A stretch of 64,000 nt of DNA from Mycolicibacterium frederiksbergense (GCF_012223425.1 NZ_CP038799.1:1178001-1242000), one strand, 5' to 3'. Shown: positions 1-8,795, counted from the first letter of the stretch. Notes: a model not told the origin generated them from the sequence alone. Program-made: numbers and translations.

Positions 1-974
1 ACCTGGTTGCCCGGCCGGGAGAAGTTGAGCGTGAAGGTCGGCATGTCGCCGCCCAGGTAGTTGACCCGGAACACCAGGTCCTCGGGCAGATGCTCGGCGC
101 TGCGCCACACCACGAACCCGATGCCCGGGTAAGTGAGTCCGTATTTGTGGCCACTGACATTGATGGACACCACCCGCGGCAACCGGAAGTCCCACTGCAG
201 GTCCGGATGCAGGAACGGGACGACGAACCCGCCGCTGGCCGCGTCGACGTGCACCGGCACATCCACCCCACCGTCGGCGGCCAGCTTGTCCAGCGCGGCG
301 CAGATCTCGGCGATCGGCTCCAGCTCCCCGGTGAAGGTGGTGCCCAGGATGCCGACCACGCCGATGGTGTCCTCGTCGACGGCGTCGAGCACCTGCTCGG
401 GGGTGATCACGTAGCGGCCCTCGGCCATCGGCAGATAGCGCGGCTCGACGTCGAAGTAGCGGGTGAACTTCTCCCACACCACCTGCACGTTGGAGCCCAT
501 CACCAGGTTGGGCGTGCGGCCCTTCCAGCCATCACCCACTTTCGCGCGCCACCGCCATTTCAAGGCCAGCCCGGCGAGCATCACGGCCTCGCTGGATCCG
601 ATGGTGGACACCCCGACCGCGGTGGCGGCGTCATCGTCGACCAGGTCCTCGGCGTGGAACAGGTCGGCCACCATCGCCACGCAGCGCGCCTCGATGGCGG
701 CGGTCGCCGGGTATTCGTCCTTGTCGATCATGTTCTTGTCGAAGGTCTCGGCCATCAGCTTCTCGGCCTCGGGGTCCATCCACGTCGTGACGAAGGTGGC
801 CAGGTTCAGCCGTGAGCTGCCGTCGAGCATCAGCTCGTCGTGGATGTAGCGGTAGGCGGCCTGCGGGTCCATCGATTCGCCCGGCAGTCGCAGCGCGGGC
901 ACCGGGTCGGTCGAGAGCCGTCCGGTGTAGGCGGGGGCGATATGCGGCGGGCGCGGGTGGTGCCTGCGGCTCAT
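1..974 (-). CDS. gadB: Glutamate decarboxylase, C-terminus cut by window edge
   Basis: PLP-dependent decarboxylase converting glutamate to GABA plus CO2 in the cytoplasm. The ATG at 974 opens a frame that runs off the left edge, so about 324 N-terminal residues are visible. The group II decarboxylase Schiff-base motif SGHKYG places the PLP lysine at about residue 277, and an upstream HVDAASGGF segment carries the cofactor-binding Asp. The gene begins 4 bp after the stop of the upstream nnr gene, so the two are probably cotranscribed. The nnr-gadB order matches Rv3433c-Rv3432c of M. tuberculosis. Identification is confident; the missing C-terminus cannot be judged. Confidence 0.95.
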   Translation of the reverse strand, partial: MSRRHHPRPPHIAPAYTGRLSTDPVPALRLPGESMDPQAAYRYIHDELMLDGSSRLNLATFVTTWMDPEAEKLMAETFDKNMIDKDEYPATAAIEARCVAMVADLFHAEDLVDDDAATAVGVSTIGSSEAVMLAGLALKWRWRAKVGDGWKGRTPNLVMGSNVQVVWEKFTRYFDVEPRYLPMAEGRYVITPEQVLDAVDEDTIGVVGILGTTFTGELEPIAEICAALDKLAADGGVDVPVHVDAASGGFVVPFLHPDLQWDFRLPRVVSINVSGHKYGLTYPGIGFVVWRSAEHLPEDLVFRVNYLGGDMPTFTLNFSRPGNQ

Positions 975-978
975 GTGT

Positions 979-2391
979 TCATCCTTTTCCGATCGTTGAT
1001 GCGATGGCGGCGCGCAGGTGGGCGAGGATGCCCCCCGCGGATGTCGGGGCAGGGTTCGGTCCGGGATCGGCGGCGGCCAGCGCGGCCGCCCGGGCGTGCA
1101 CGAACGCGGCCATCGCGGCGGCCTCGGCGGCCGGGACCCCCGCGGCCAGCAGCGCGCCGATGACCCCGGACAGGACGTCACCGGATCCGGCCGTGGCAGC
1201 CCAGGACTGTCCGGCGGGGTTCAGGTAGACCGGTCCGGTCGGCGAAGCGATGACGGTGACATTGCCCTTGAGCAGGACGGTGGCGCCGAGGGTTTCGGCC
1301 AGGGTGCGCGCCGCGCCGACCCGGTCGGCCCCGACGTCCGTTCCGGCCAACCGCTGGTACTCGCCCGCATGCGGGGTCAGCACCGTCGGCGCGGACCGCC
1401 CGTCCACCAGCTCGGGCGCGGCGGCCAGCAGGGTCAGCGCATCGGCGTCGACGATCACCGGGAGATCCGAGGACAGCGCGAAACGCAATGTCGCAAAAGC
1501 GCTTTCGTCGGTTCCGAGCCCGGGTCCGACCACCCAGGCCTGCACCCGGCCCACCGTGTCGGTGTCGGGGGTGGCGATGACTTCGGGCCAGTGGCTCACC
1601 ACGTCATGTGCGGCGCTACCGGCGTAGCGGACCATGCCCGAGGTGGCGGCGACGGCGGCGCCGGTACTGAGGATGGCGGCACCGGGATAGGTCGCCGAAC
1701 CGGCCAGCACACCGGTGACACCCTGGGTGTACTTGTCGTCGCGCGGTCCGGGGATGGGCCAGCGGGCGGCCACGTCGGCGGCCTCGAACCCGCGCAGATC
1801 CGACGGCGCGAGATCCAGTCCGATGTCGATGAGTTCGATCCGACCGCAATCCGCCAGTGCGTGTACGGGTTTCAACCCGCCAAAGGTCACGGTGACGGCC
1901 GCCTGCACATGGGGACCGTCCTCGGCGCCGGTGTGCACGTCGATCCCGCTCGGAATGTCGACGGCGACGACAGGCGCTCCGCAACCCTCGAAGACGGCCG
2001 CGGCATCGGGACGCAACCCGCCCCGGCCGGAGATGCCGACGACGCCGTCGATCACCAGATCGGTTGCCGCCGGGATGTTCTGCACCAGTCGGCCACCGGC
2101 CTTTCTGAAGGCGGCCAGCGCCGCCGGATGGGTGCGATCCGGGGAGAGCAGCACCGCGGTGGCGTGCACGCCGCGGCGACGCAGAAAGGTCGCCGCCCAC
2201 AGCGCGTCGCCGCCGTTGTCCCCGGAACCGACCACCGCACAGATCCGCCGTCCGGCGACGGTGCCGAGTTCACCGGCGATGACGGTGGCGAGCCCGTAGG
2301 CGGCCCGGCGCATCAATGCTCCGTCGGGCTGAGACGCCAGCAGCGGGGCTTCGGCGGCACGGATCGCGTCGGCGGTGTGGTAGTGCCGCAT
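979..2391 (-). CDS. nnr: Bifunctional NAD(P)H-hydrate epimerase / ADP-dependent dehydratase
   Basis: Repairs damaged NAD(P)H hydrates (NADHX/NADPHX). The N-terminal YjeF-N epimerase domain covers about residues 1-205, with VVGSGDNGGDAL as nucleotide-binding loop. The C-terminal ribokinase-like dehydratase domain covers about 215-470, with the GSGDVLSG motif near its end. The fusion (470 aa) is the usual bacterial arrangement. The frame extends upstream to a TTG at 2427, but the ATG at 2391 (MRHYHTADAIRAAE) is where family homology begins and is preferred. A GGGAG lies just upstream. It is followed after 4 bp by gadB, matching Rv3433c-Rv3432c. Confidence 0.93.
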   Translation of the reverse strand: MRHYHTADAIRAAEAPLLASQPDGALMRRAAYGLATVIAGELGTVAGRRICAVVGSGDNGGDALWAATFLRRRGVHATAVLLSPDRTHPAALAAFRKAGGRLVQNIPAATDLVIDGVVGISGRGGLRPDAAAVFEGCGAPVVAVDIPSGIDVHTGAEDGPHVQAAVTVTFGGLKPVHALADCGRIELIDIGLDLAPSDLRGFEAADVAARWPIPGPRDDKYTQGVTGVLAGSATYPGAAILSTGAAVAATSGMVRYAGSAAHDVVSHWPEVIATPDTDTVGRVQAWVVGPGLGTDESAFATLRFALSSDLPVIVDADALTLLAAAPELVDGRSAPTVLTPHAGEYQRLAGTDVGADRVGAARTLAETLGATVLLKGNVTVIASPTGPVYLNPAGQSWAATAGSGDVLSGVIGALLAAGVPAAEAAAMAAFVHARAAALAAADPGPNPAPTSAGGILAHLRAAIASTIGKG

Positions 2392-2482
2392 CAGCTCCCG
2401 TTCCGATTCGATGTGCGCGCGCGCCAACAGGTTACGCGCACTCGGAGATCTGTGGGGCCGATCGCCGGTGTCGAGATCGAAC

Positions 2483-2560
2483 TAACCGGTCTAATTGACT
2501 TGACAGGTTATGCAATCTGGAGTTGACTCGGGATAACCGTTAAACGGCTTAGAAAGGTTA
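2483..2560 (+). promoter_or_regulatory. Paired TAACC/GGTTA inverted repeats upstream of a hydrolase gene
   Basis: Two inverted pairs sit between the divergent nnr and hydrolase genes. TAACC 2483-2487 pairs with GGTTA 2506-2510 (18-nt gap), and TAACC 2534-2538 pairs with GGTTA 2556-2560 (17-nt gap). The second pair ends 3 nt before the hydrolase ATG at 2564 and overlaps its ribosome-binding region (AGAAAGG). A TTGACA lies at 2500-2505, but no convincing -10 is at the right distance. Reading these as repressor operators is inference. Confidence 0.35.
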
Positions 2561-2563
2561 GAC

Positions 2564-3460
2564 ATGGTCACCCACCATCGATACGCCCAGATCGCCGGAC
2601 GACAGCTGTTCTACCGGGAAGCCGGGCCGACCGGCGCGCCCACCGTCGTGCTGCTGCACGGCACGCCGGCCAGCTCGCACATGTACCGCAATCTGATCCC
2701 CGCGCTGGCCGACCGTTATCACGTGATCGCCCCCGACTATCCCGGCTTCGGCCATTCCGAGGTTGCCGGAGTCGACGCGTTCGACTACACCTTCGACGCG
2801 CTCGCCGACCACGTCGACGCCCTGCTCGACCATCTCGGGGTGAACCGCTACGCGATCTATGTCCAGGACTACGGCGCCCCGGTCGGCTGGCGGCTCGCAT
2901 TGCGCCACCCGGCGCGGATCGCAGCGGTGATCACCCAGAACGGCAACGCCTACGTCGAGGGCTTCGTGGGCGATGCGATGGAGCCACTGTTCGCCTACGG
3001 CCGGGACCGGTCGGCGTCCAACGCGGCAGCGCTACGCGAGCTGCTCACCCTGGATGGATTCAAATGGCAATACACCCATGGTGTTTCAGATCCCAGTGTG
3101 GTCGATCCCGACGTCTGGATCAACGCGTACACCGCGGTCGCCTCGTCCGAAGAACGCATCGATGCCCAGCTTCAGCTGTTCGCCGACTACCAGAGCAATG
3201 TCGAGCTCTATCCCGCCGTGCACGAGTACTTCCGGACCAGCGGGGTGCCGCTGCTTGCCGTCTGGGGCCGCAACGATCAGATCTTCGGCCCCGCCGGGGC
3301 GCTCGCGTTCAGCCGCGACCTGCCACAGGCCGATATCAACCTGCTCGACGGCGGCCACTTCCTGCTGGAGAGCCGTCTGGCCGAAACGGTGGCGCTGATC
3401 CGACCGTTCCTGCAACGGCACCTGTCAGCGCAACTCGACAGCGCCGAAGAAACGGCGTGA
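2564..3460 (+). CDS. Alpha/beta hydrolase, haloalkane-dehalogenase-like fold
   Basis: 298-aa alpha/beta hydrolase whose closest recognisable pattern is the haloalkane dehalogenase/epoxide hydrolase branch. HGTPASSHMYRNLIP is the oxyanion-hole segment, Asp102 in VQDYG is the nucleophile (Asp, not Ser), WGRND is the acid region and DGGHFLLE holds the histidine. True dehalogenases usually have HGNP and a Trp after the nucleophile to hold halide; here those positions are Thr34 and Tyr103. Dehalogenation is therefore doubtful and the substrate unknown. The ATG follows AGAAAGG. Its 3' end overlaps the convergent hydrolase gene by 36 nt. No partner genes indicate a pathway. Confidence 0.85.
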   Translation: MVTHHRYAQIAGRQLFYREAGPTGAPTVVLLHGTPASSHMYRNLIPALADRYHVIAPDYPGFGHSEVAGVDAFDYTFDALADHVDALLDHLGVNRYAIYVQDYGAPVGWRLALRHPARIAAVITQNGNAYVEGFVGDAMEPLFAYGRDRSASNAAALRELLTLDGFKWQYTHGVSDPSVVDPDVWINAYTAVASSEERIDAQLQLFADYQSNVELYPAVHEYFRTSGVPLLAVWGRNDQIFGPAGALAFSRDLPQADINLLDGGHFLLESRLAETVALIRPFLQRHLSAQLDSAEETA

Positions 3461-4384
3461 GCGCTCGGCGATGCGGTCCGGGAACTCGCCGCTGACCGCA
3501 TGGGAGGCGTCCGGCCACAGCTCGACCTGTCCCGTCGCCAGCAGCCCTCGAGCCCGGTCCGCCGCCCGCGCGGGGTGATGAATCACGCTGCGGCCGGCAA
3601 TAATCGCCAGCACCGGCAGCGAGAGCGCGCGCAGCGCGTCGTCAGCGAACACCCGTGGCGCCGGCTGGCGCACCACGAATCCCCTTGCTGCGGCGTCCAA
3701 CAGCTCGGCCTCGGGCAGGGTCTCGTCGACCGGGGCGCCGCCGGCCAGCCAGCTCATCACGCGACGGCGCAGCCCGCCCGGAAACCTCGGCACCACCAGT
3801 GCGATCGACGCGATCACCGCTTTCGCGGGGACGCGCCCGAAGGTCATCGCGGGGTCCAACACCATGATCGAGGCGATTCGGTCCGGCGTACGTACCGCAG
3901 CATTGACGGCCAGCCACCCACCCATCGACACCCCGAGCAGATGCACCCGCGCCAACCCCAGCCCCGCGATCACCTCATCCAGCCAGCGAGCCTCGTCAGC
4001 CGCATCGGCGATCGGCCCGGACTGCACCGACAGCCCGGCGTCGCCGAGCAGGTCCAGGCTGAACACGGTTCGCTGCGCGACCAGCGAGGCGAGGTTGGTG
4101 CGCCACATCGGGCTGCCCGAGCCGCGCCCGGGCAGCAACAGCACCGGGGTCGGGCCGGCCGGGCCGTCGTACCGGTAGACGCGGACGGCGCCCAGACCGG
4201 TGGGCACATCGAACTGGGCGCTGAAGGCGGGTGCGGCGGCGCGATAGGCGTCCAGGTAGCGCGTGAACGCATCCTGGCTGACGAAATGTCCGATGCGCTG
4301 CCGGGACGCGATGTTCACCGCGGGGATCACGAGTTCGATACCGGCCAGATTAGTGGGCTCGCCCTGATTAGAGTGGCCGTCCAT
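3425..4384 (-). CDS. Alpha/beta hydrolase, serine type
   Basis: 319-aa alpha/beta hydrolase, probably an esterase or lipase; substrate unknown. The oxyanion segment LLLPGRGSGSPMWR and the nucleophile elbow GVSMGG are clear, with a terminal WPDASHAVSGEFPDR carrying the catalytic His. The ATG at 4382-4384 overlaps the divergent ATG at 4383-4385 of the membrane protein gene, which makes this start suspect. A GTG at 4330 (before IPAVNIASRQRIGHF) is an alternative. Its 3' end overlaps the upstream hydrolase gene on the other strand by 36 nt. Confidence 0.8.
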   Translation of the reverse strand: MDGHSNQGEPTNLAGIELVIPAVNIASRQRIGHFVSQDAFTRYLDAYRAAAPAFSAQFDVPTGLGAVRVYRYDGPAGPTPVLLLPGRGSGSPMWRTNLASLVAQRTVFSLDLLGDAGLSVQSGPIADAADEARWLDEVIAGLGLARVHLLGVSMGGWLAVNAAVRTPDRIASIMVLDPAMTFGRVPAKAVIASIALVVPRFPGGLRRRVMSWLAGGAPVDETLPEAELLDAAARGFVVRQPAPRVFADDALRALSLPVLAIIAGRSVIHHPARAADRARGLLATGQVELWPDASHAVSGEFPDRIAERSRRFFGAVELR

Positions 4385-4748
4385 GACCTACGGCTACCCC
4401 GCGCCTCCGCCGGCCAAGCGCCCGATCTCCGGCGTCGACCTCGCGGTGTCGATCACGGCGCTGGTGCTCACCGTCGCCGGCGGCGCCGTAGCGGGCTTCT
4501 TCGGAATCTTCTTCATGGCCTTCACCGATCATTGCCCACCCGAGAGCTGCGATATCGACGCCGGCGTGGCCGCCATGTTCACCGGCTTCACCGCGGCGGC
4601 GCTGTTGTGGATCGCCGGCACGGTGCTGACCGTCATACGGCTGATACGGCGTTGCACCGCATGGACGTTCGCGATCGGCACGCTGGCACTGTGCGCGGCG
4701 GCGTGCGTCGCGGGCATCGGCGGCTATCTCGTCGCGGTCGGCGGATAA
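4383..4748 (+). CDS. Small membrane protein
   Basis: 121-aa protein with a Pro-rich cytoplasmic start (MTYGYPAPPPAK) and three predicted membrane segments at about residues 20-45, 63-87 and 93-118. An extracytoplasmic loop after the first segment holds two Cys (DHCPPESCD) that could form a disulfide. No known domain is recognised and function is unknown. Its start overlaps the start codon of the divergent hydrolase gene, so the two genes share a promoter region inside each other's sequence, or one start is further downstream. Confidence 0.65.
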   Translation: MTYGYPAPPPAKRPISGVDLAVSITALVLTVAGGAVAGFFGIFFMAFTDHCPPESCDIDAGVAAMFTGFTAAALLWIAGTVLTVIRLIRRCTAWTFAIGTLALCAAACVAGIGGYLVAVGG

Positions 4749-4781
4749 CACGCGGACTTCCGCCGGAACGCGGGTCCGGGA

Positions 4782-5840
4782 TCAGGGCTCGACGGTCACC
4801 TTGATGGCCTCGCCCTTCTTGACGATGTCGAAGGCATCGAGCACGTTCTCCAAGGGGATGCGGCGGGTGATGAGGTCCTTGACCGGAACCTGCCCGGTGG
4901 AGATGTACTGCAGGGCGCGCTTGTTGTGCTCGGGCGCGGATCCGTTGGCTCCGTGGATGTGCAACTGGCGATAGTGCACGACATTGGAGTCGCAGGTGAT
5001 GGTGGGATCGGTCTTGGGCAGCCCGCCGAAGAACGAGATGCGGCCGTTGCGGGCGGCCATCGCGATGGCCTGCTCCTGGGCGACATTGGCTGCGGTTGCG
5101 GTGATCACGATGTCCGCGCCTCGACCGCCGGTGAGTTCCATGACCTTCTCCACCACGTCGACATCGGCGGCGTTGATGACACCGTCGGGGTTGACGGCGT
5201 CGGCCGACATCTTGAGCCGGGCGTCGTTGACGTCGACGAGGTAGATAGGACCGCACTTGTGCACGCCGCGCGCGATGCGGATGTGCATGCAACCGATGGG
5301 GCCCGCACCGAAGACCACGACGGTGTCGCCCTCCTCGATGCCGAGCAGCTCCTGGGCGTTGATGGCGCAGGCGAACGGTTCGGCGGCCGAGGCCTCGTCG
5401 AAACCGACGTTGTCCGGGATCTTGTTCAGCCCGTCGACCTTGAGTACCTGCTTGGGCACGATCATGAATTCGGCGAAGCCACCGTCGTACTGGTAACCCA
5501 TCGAGGTCTGGTTCTGGCACACCGCCATCCAGCCCTTGCGGCACTCGTGACACTCGCCGCACGGGACCGCGGCGATCACCTGGACGCGGTCGCCCACCGA
5601 CCAGTCGCTGCCGTAGGTCGCGTTGACGTCGGCGCCGACCTCCACGACCTCGCCGGCGATCTCGTGGCCGATGGTGCGCGGTGGCGTCAGGTTCTGGTGC
5701 CCGTTGTGGAAGATCTTGACGTCGGTGCCGCAGGTGGAGCAGTTACGCACCCGCAGTTTGACCTCGTCGGGGCCGCATTGCGGCTCCGGCACGTCCTCCA
5801 GCCGGACATCCTCGGGGGCGTAGAAACGCAGGGCTTTCAT
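4782..5840 (-). CDS. Zinc-dependent alcohol/polyol dehydrogenase (MDR family)
   Basis: 352-aa medium-chain dehydrogenase oxidising a sugar alcohol or its phosphate with NAD(P). Catalytic zinc ligands are in NCSTCGTD and IGHEIAGE. The four structural-zinc Cys lie in the stretch CGECHECRKGWMAVC. The Rossmann motif is VFGAGPIG, and the Asp in VDVNDAR favours NAD. It resembles sorbitol/galactitol-type dehydrogenases rather than the usual long-chain MtlD. It is divergent from the mannitol-type PTS gene across a 193-bp region, so a role in oxidising the imported polyol phosphate is likely. The ATG follows an AGGA. Confidence 0.88.
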   Translation of the reverse strand: MKALRFYAPEDVRLEDVPEPQCGPDEVKLRVRNCSTCGTDVKIFHNGHQNLTPPRTIGHEIAGEVVEVGADVNATYGSDWSVGDRVQVIAAVPCGECHECRKGWMAVCQNQTSMGYQYDGGFAEFMIVPKQVLKVDGLNKIPDNVGFDEASAAEPFACAINAQELLGIEEGDTVVVFGAGPIGCMHIRIARGVHKCGPIYLVDVNDARLKMSADAVNPDGVINAADVDVVEKVMELTGGRGADIVITATAANVAQEQAIAMAARNGRISFFGGLPKTDPTITCDSNVVHYRQLHIHGANGSAPEHNKRALQYISTGQVPVKDLITRRIPLENVLDAFDIVKKGEAIKVTVEP

Positions 5841-5901
5841 GGGCTGTCCTTCCGGTTGTCGGCCATTCCAAGGAGCTGCTGTGTCAGCACTCTAACCCCA
5901 A

Positions 5902-5919
5902 TGTGGTCATAAAACCACA
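5902..5919. promoter_or_regulatory. TGTGGT-N6-ACCACA palindrome in the PTS divergent promoter
   Basis: A perfect 6-bp inverted repeat with a 6-nt centre lies between the divergent dehydrogenase and mtlA genes. It sits just upstream of the mtlA -35 and overlaps a possible -35 (TGGTTT, complement of 5912-5917) of the dehydrogenase, whose -10 would be TAGAGT (complement of 5889-5894). Position and symmetry fit an operator for the DeoR-type regulator encoded downstream; binding is inferred. Confidence 0.5.
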
Positions 5920-5949
5920 AAATTGGCTGCCCGTTTTTGCCCATATCCC

Positions 5950-5978
5950 TTGCATTTCTGCCCGAGTGTGCGTATTAC
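5950..5978 (+). promoter_or_regulatory. Probable sigma-A promoter of mtlA
   Basis: TTGCAT at 5950-5955 and TATTAC at 5973-5978 are separated by 17 bp, a good housekeeping promoter geometry, about 56 bp before the mtlA start at 6034. The palindrome at 5902-5919 lies directly upstream. Confidence 0.5.
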
Positions 5979-6033
5979 TAGATGTGCATGTGACCGGCAT
6001 CACCCATCTGCCGGCGGAATCGGAGGTCATCGG

Positions 6034-8010
6034 ATGTCCACTGTCGAAGCGTCTGCCGCGGCGTCCCCGCAGACCGGCATGCGGGTGCGCGTACAGAAAT
6101 TCGGCACCGCGCTGTCGAACATGGTCATGCCCAATATCGGCGCGTTCATCGCGTGGGGCCTGATCACCGCACTGTTCATCGAGCAGGGCTGGTTGCAGGC
6201 GATCTTCGCGGGTCTGCGGGACCCCGACGGCTGGGTGGCCAAGATCGGTGGGTGGGGCGCCTACGACGGCGCCGGGATCGTCGGCCCGATGATCAGCTAC
6301 CTGCTGCCGTTGCTGATCGGCTACACCGGCGGCCGGATGGTCCACGGCAACCGCGGCGCGGTGGTCGGTGCGATCGCCACCATGGGTGTGGTCGCCGGCG
6401 CCGACGTGCCGATGTTCATGGGCGCCATGATCATGGGCCCGCTCGGTGGGTGGGCCATGAAGAAACTGGATGCCCTGTGGGAGGGCAAGATCCGGCCCGG
6501 CTTCGAGATGCTGGTCGACAACTTCTCCGCGGGCATCCTCGGCATGATCCTGGCGATCTTCGGTTTCTTCGGCATCGGCCCGATCGTCTCGTCGTTCACC
6601 CGGCTGGCCGGCAATGCGGTCGATTTCCTGGTCGACAACAACCTGTTACCGCTGACCTCGATCCTGATCGAGCCGGCCAAGGTGCTGTTCCTCAACAACG
6701 CCATCAACCACGGCGTGCTGACCCCGCTGGGCACCACCCAGGCGCTGGAGACCGGCAAGTCGGTGCTGTTCCTGCTGGAGGCCAACCCCGGCCCCGGCCT
6801 CGGGCTGCTGCTGGCCTACACGTTCTTCGGCCGCGGTGTCGCCCGCGCCTCGGCGCCGGGAGCGGCGATCATCCAGTTCTTCGGCGGCATCCACGAGATC
6901 TACTTCCCGTACGTGTTGATGAAGCCCAAGCTGATCATCGCCACCATCCTCGGCGGCATGACCGGCGTGTTCATCAACGTGCTGTTCGGGTCGGGCCTGC
7001 GGGCCCCGGCCGCGCCGGGCTCCATCATCGCGGTGTACGCCCAGACCGCCGGCGGCAGCTTCCTGGGCGTCACGTTGTCGGTCTTCGGGGCGGCCGCGGT
7101 GTCCTTCCTGGTGGCGGCCTTCCTGCTCAAGACCGACAAGGCGACCGATGAGCCGGATCTGGCCGCGGCCACCGCGTCCATGGAGTCGATGAAGGGCAAG
7201 AAGTCCAGCGTCGCCTCGGCCCTGGTCCGCGCGGGCAACGGCCCGATCAAGACCATCGTGTTCGCCTGTGACGCAGGCATGGGCTCCTCGGCGATGGGCG
7301 CCTCGGTGCTGCGCAAGAAGATCCAGCAGGCGGGATTCGGTGACGTGAAGGTCACCAATTCGGCGATCTCCAATCTGACCGACACCTATGACCTGGTGGT
7401 GAGCCACCGCAATCTGACCGACCGGGCCACCCAGAAGACCGGATCGGCGGTACACGTGTCCGTCGACGACTTCATGAGCAGCCCGCGTTACGACGAGATC
7501 GTCGAACAGCTGCGGCAGGCCAATGGCGGTGCGACCAGCGACGTCGCGGCCCCGGCCGTCGAACAGGCCTCCGCGGCCGGCGGTGACGCGCTGCCGGTGG
7601 GTTCGATCGTGCTGAACGGCACCGGCACCAGCGCCGCGCAGGCCATCGATGAGGCCGGCTCCCTGCTGGTCGCCGCCGGCGCCGTCGAGCCGTCCTATAT
7701 CGGCGCCATGCACGAGCGCGAGAAGTCGGTGTCCACCTATATGGGCAACGGCCTGGCCATCCCCCATGGCACCAACGAGGCGAAGACGGCGATCCGCCGC
7801 ACCGGGATCTCGTTCGTCCGCTACCCCGACCCCATCGACTGGAACGGCAAACCCGCCGAGTTCGTCGTCGGAATCGCCGGTGCCGGGGACGACCACATGG
7901 CGCTGCTGACCCGGATCGCGCATGTCTTCCTGGACAAGGACCGCGTCGCCCAACTCCGCGCGGCGACCACGGCCGAGGAAATCCAGGCCGTGCTGAACGC
8001 CGGGGAATGA
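6034..8010 (+). CDS. mtlA: Mannitol-type PTS transporter, fused EIICBA
   Basis: 658-aa permease that imports and phosphorylates a hexitol, most likely mannitol, using phosphate from HPr (not in this window). The EIIC membrane domain covers about residues 20-365, with the conserved NHGVLTPLG and GGIHEIYFPYVLMKP segments. EIIB covers about 405-490 with phospho-Cys412 in FACDAGMGSSAMG. EIIA covers about 520-655 with phospho-His578 in AIPHGT. The start is ATG 6034, preceded by GGAGG at 6022-6026 with a 7-nt spacer; the open frame continues upstream without coding character. A DeoR regulator follows 13 bp downstream. The C-B-A order is that of classical MtlA. Confidence 0.95.
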   Translation: MSTVEASAAASPQTGMRVRVQKFGTALSNMVMPNIGAFIAWGLITALFIEQGWLQAIFAGLRDPDGWVAKIGGWGAYDGAGIVGPMISYLLPLLIGYTGGRMVHGNRGAVVGAIATMGVVAGADVPMFMGAMIMGPLGGWAMKKLDALWEGKIRPGFEMLVDNFSAGILGMILAIFGFFGIGPIVSSFTRLAGNAVDFLVDNNLLPLTSILIEPAKVLFLNNAINHGVLTPLGTTQALETGKSVLFLLEANPGPGLGLLLAYTFFGRGVARASAPGAAIIQFFGGIHEIYFPYVLMKPKLIIATILGGMTGVFINVLFGSGLRAPAAPGSIIAVYAQTAGGSFLGVTLSVFGAAAVSFLVAAFLLKTDKATDEPDLAAATASMESMKGKKSSVASALVRAGNGPIKTIVFACDAGMGSSAMGASVLRKKIQQAGFGDVKVTNSAISNLTDTYDLVVSHRNLTDRATQKTGSAVHVSVDDFMSSPRYDEIVEQLRQANGGATSDVAAPAVEQASAAGGDALPVGSIVLNGTGTSAAQAIDEAGSLLVAAGAVEPSYIGAMHEREKSVSTYMGNGLAIPHGTNEAKTAIRRTGISFVRYPDPIDWNGKPAEFVVGIAGAGDDHMALLTRIAHVFLDKDRVAQLRAATTAEEIQAVLNAGE

Positions 8011-8023
8011 CACCGACCAGAAT

Positions 8024-8788
8024 GTGACCGTGGATTCGGACAGCCGCCAGCGCCAGATCGTCGAGTTCGCCCGCCATCGGGGGCGTGTCGAGGTACCCGC
8101 TCTGGCCGAGGAGCTTCAGGTCGCGACGGAGACCATCCGTCGCGACCTGAAGGTGCTGGCGGGCCGGCGGCTGCTCAAACGGGTGCATGGCGGGGCGGTG
8201 CCGCTGGAGACGGTGGCGTTCGAGTCCGGCGTCGAGTACCGCAGCCAGGTCGATCTGGCGCAGAAGCACCGGATCGCCGGGGCGGCCGCCAATGAACTCC
8301 ATGGTGCCGAAACCGTCTATCTCGATGAGGGTTTCACGCCCCGGCTGATCGCCGAACTGCTCGCCGAGCAGAACCTGACGGTCGTGACCGCCTCACTGCT
8401 GGCCGCCGAGGCACTGGCCCACAGCGGTACCGTCACGGTGCTGCTGCTGGGCGGACGGATGCGGGGCAGAACCCTTGCCACCGTCGATGAGTGGGCGCTG
8501 GAACGGCTGCGCTCACTGGTCATCGACGTGGCATTCCTGGGCACCAATGGCATCGACCTCGTGCACGGCCTCACCACCCCCGACCCGGCGGTGGCGGCGG
8601 TCAAGCACACCGCGGTGCGGGTGGCCACCCGCCGGGTGCTGGTCGCTGCGCATTCCAAGTTCGGGCAGACCAGCTTCTGCCGGTTCGCCGAGGTGTCCGA
8701 TTTTCAGACCGTCGTGACCGGCACCGAGTTCCCGATCGCGCAGGCGCACCATTATGAAGCACTGGGGCCCAACGTTATTCGAGCCTGA
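8024..8788 (+). CDS. DeoR/GlpR-family transcriptional regulator
   Basis: 254-aa sugar-phosphate-responsive repressor. The N-terminal winged HTH covers about residues 6-60 (RQRQIVEFARHRGRVEV, then the recognition region ATETIRRDLKVL). The C-terminal DeoR sensor domain has the usual DEGFTP, LLGGRMRG and GTNGID segments. The start is GTG at 8024; GTG 8030 is possible. It lies 13 bp after mtlA on the same strand, so it is probably cotranscribed and controls the divergent PTS/dehydrogenase promoters, perhaps at the palindrome 5902-5919. Confidence 0.93.
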   Translation: MTVDSDSRQRQIVEFARHRGRVEVPALAEELQVATETIRRDLKVLAGRRLLKRVHGGAVPLETVAFESGVEYRSQVDLAQKHRIAGAAANELHGAETVYLDEGFTPRLIAELLAEQNLTVVTASLLAAEALAHSGTVTVLLLGGRMRGRTLATVDEWALERLRSLVIDVAFLGTNGIDLVHGLTTPDPAVAAVKHTAVRVATRRVLVAAHSKFGQTSFCRFAEVSDFQTVVTGTEFPIAQAHHYEALGPNVIRA

Positions 8789-8795
8789 CCGGCTG

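Noticed and set aside
1018..2526. Long plus-strand open frame (about 500 codons) opposite nnr
   Set aside because: Low-complexity Gly/Arg/His composition without domains; it is the antisense of a well-recognised enzyme in a high-GC genome.
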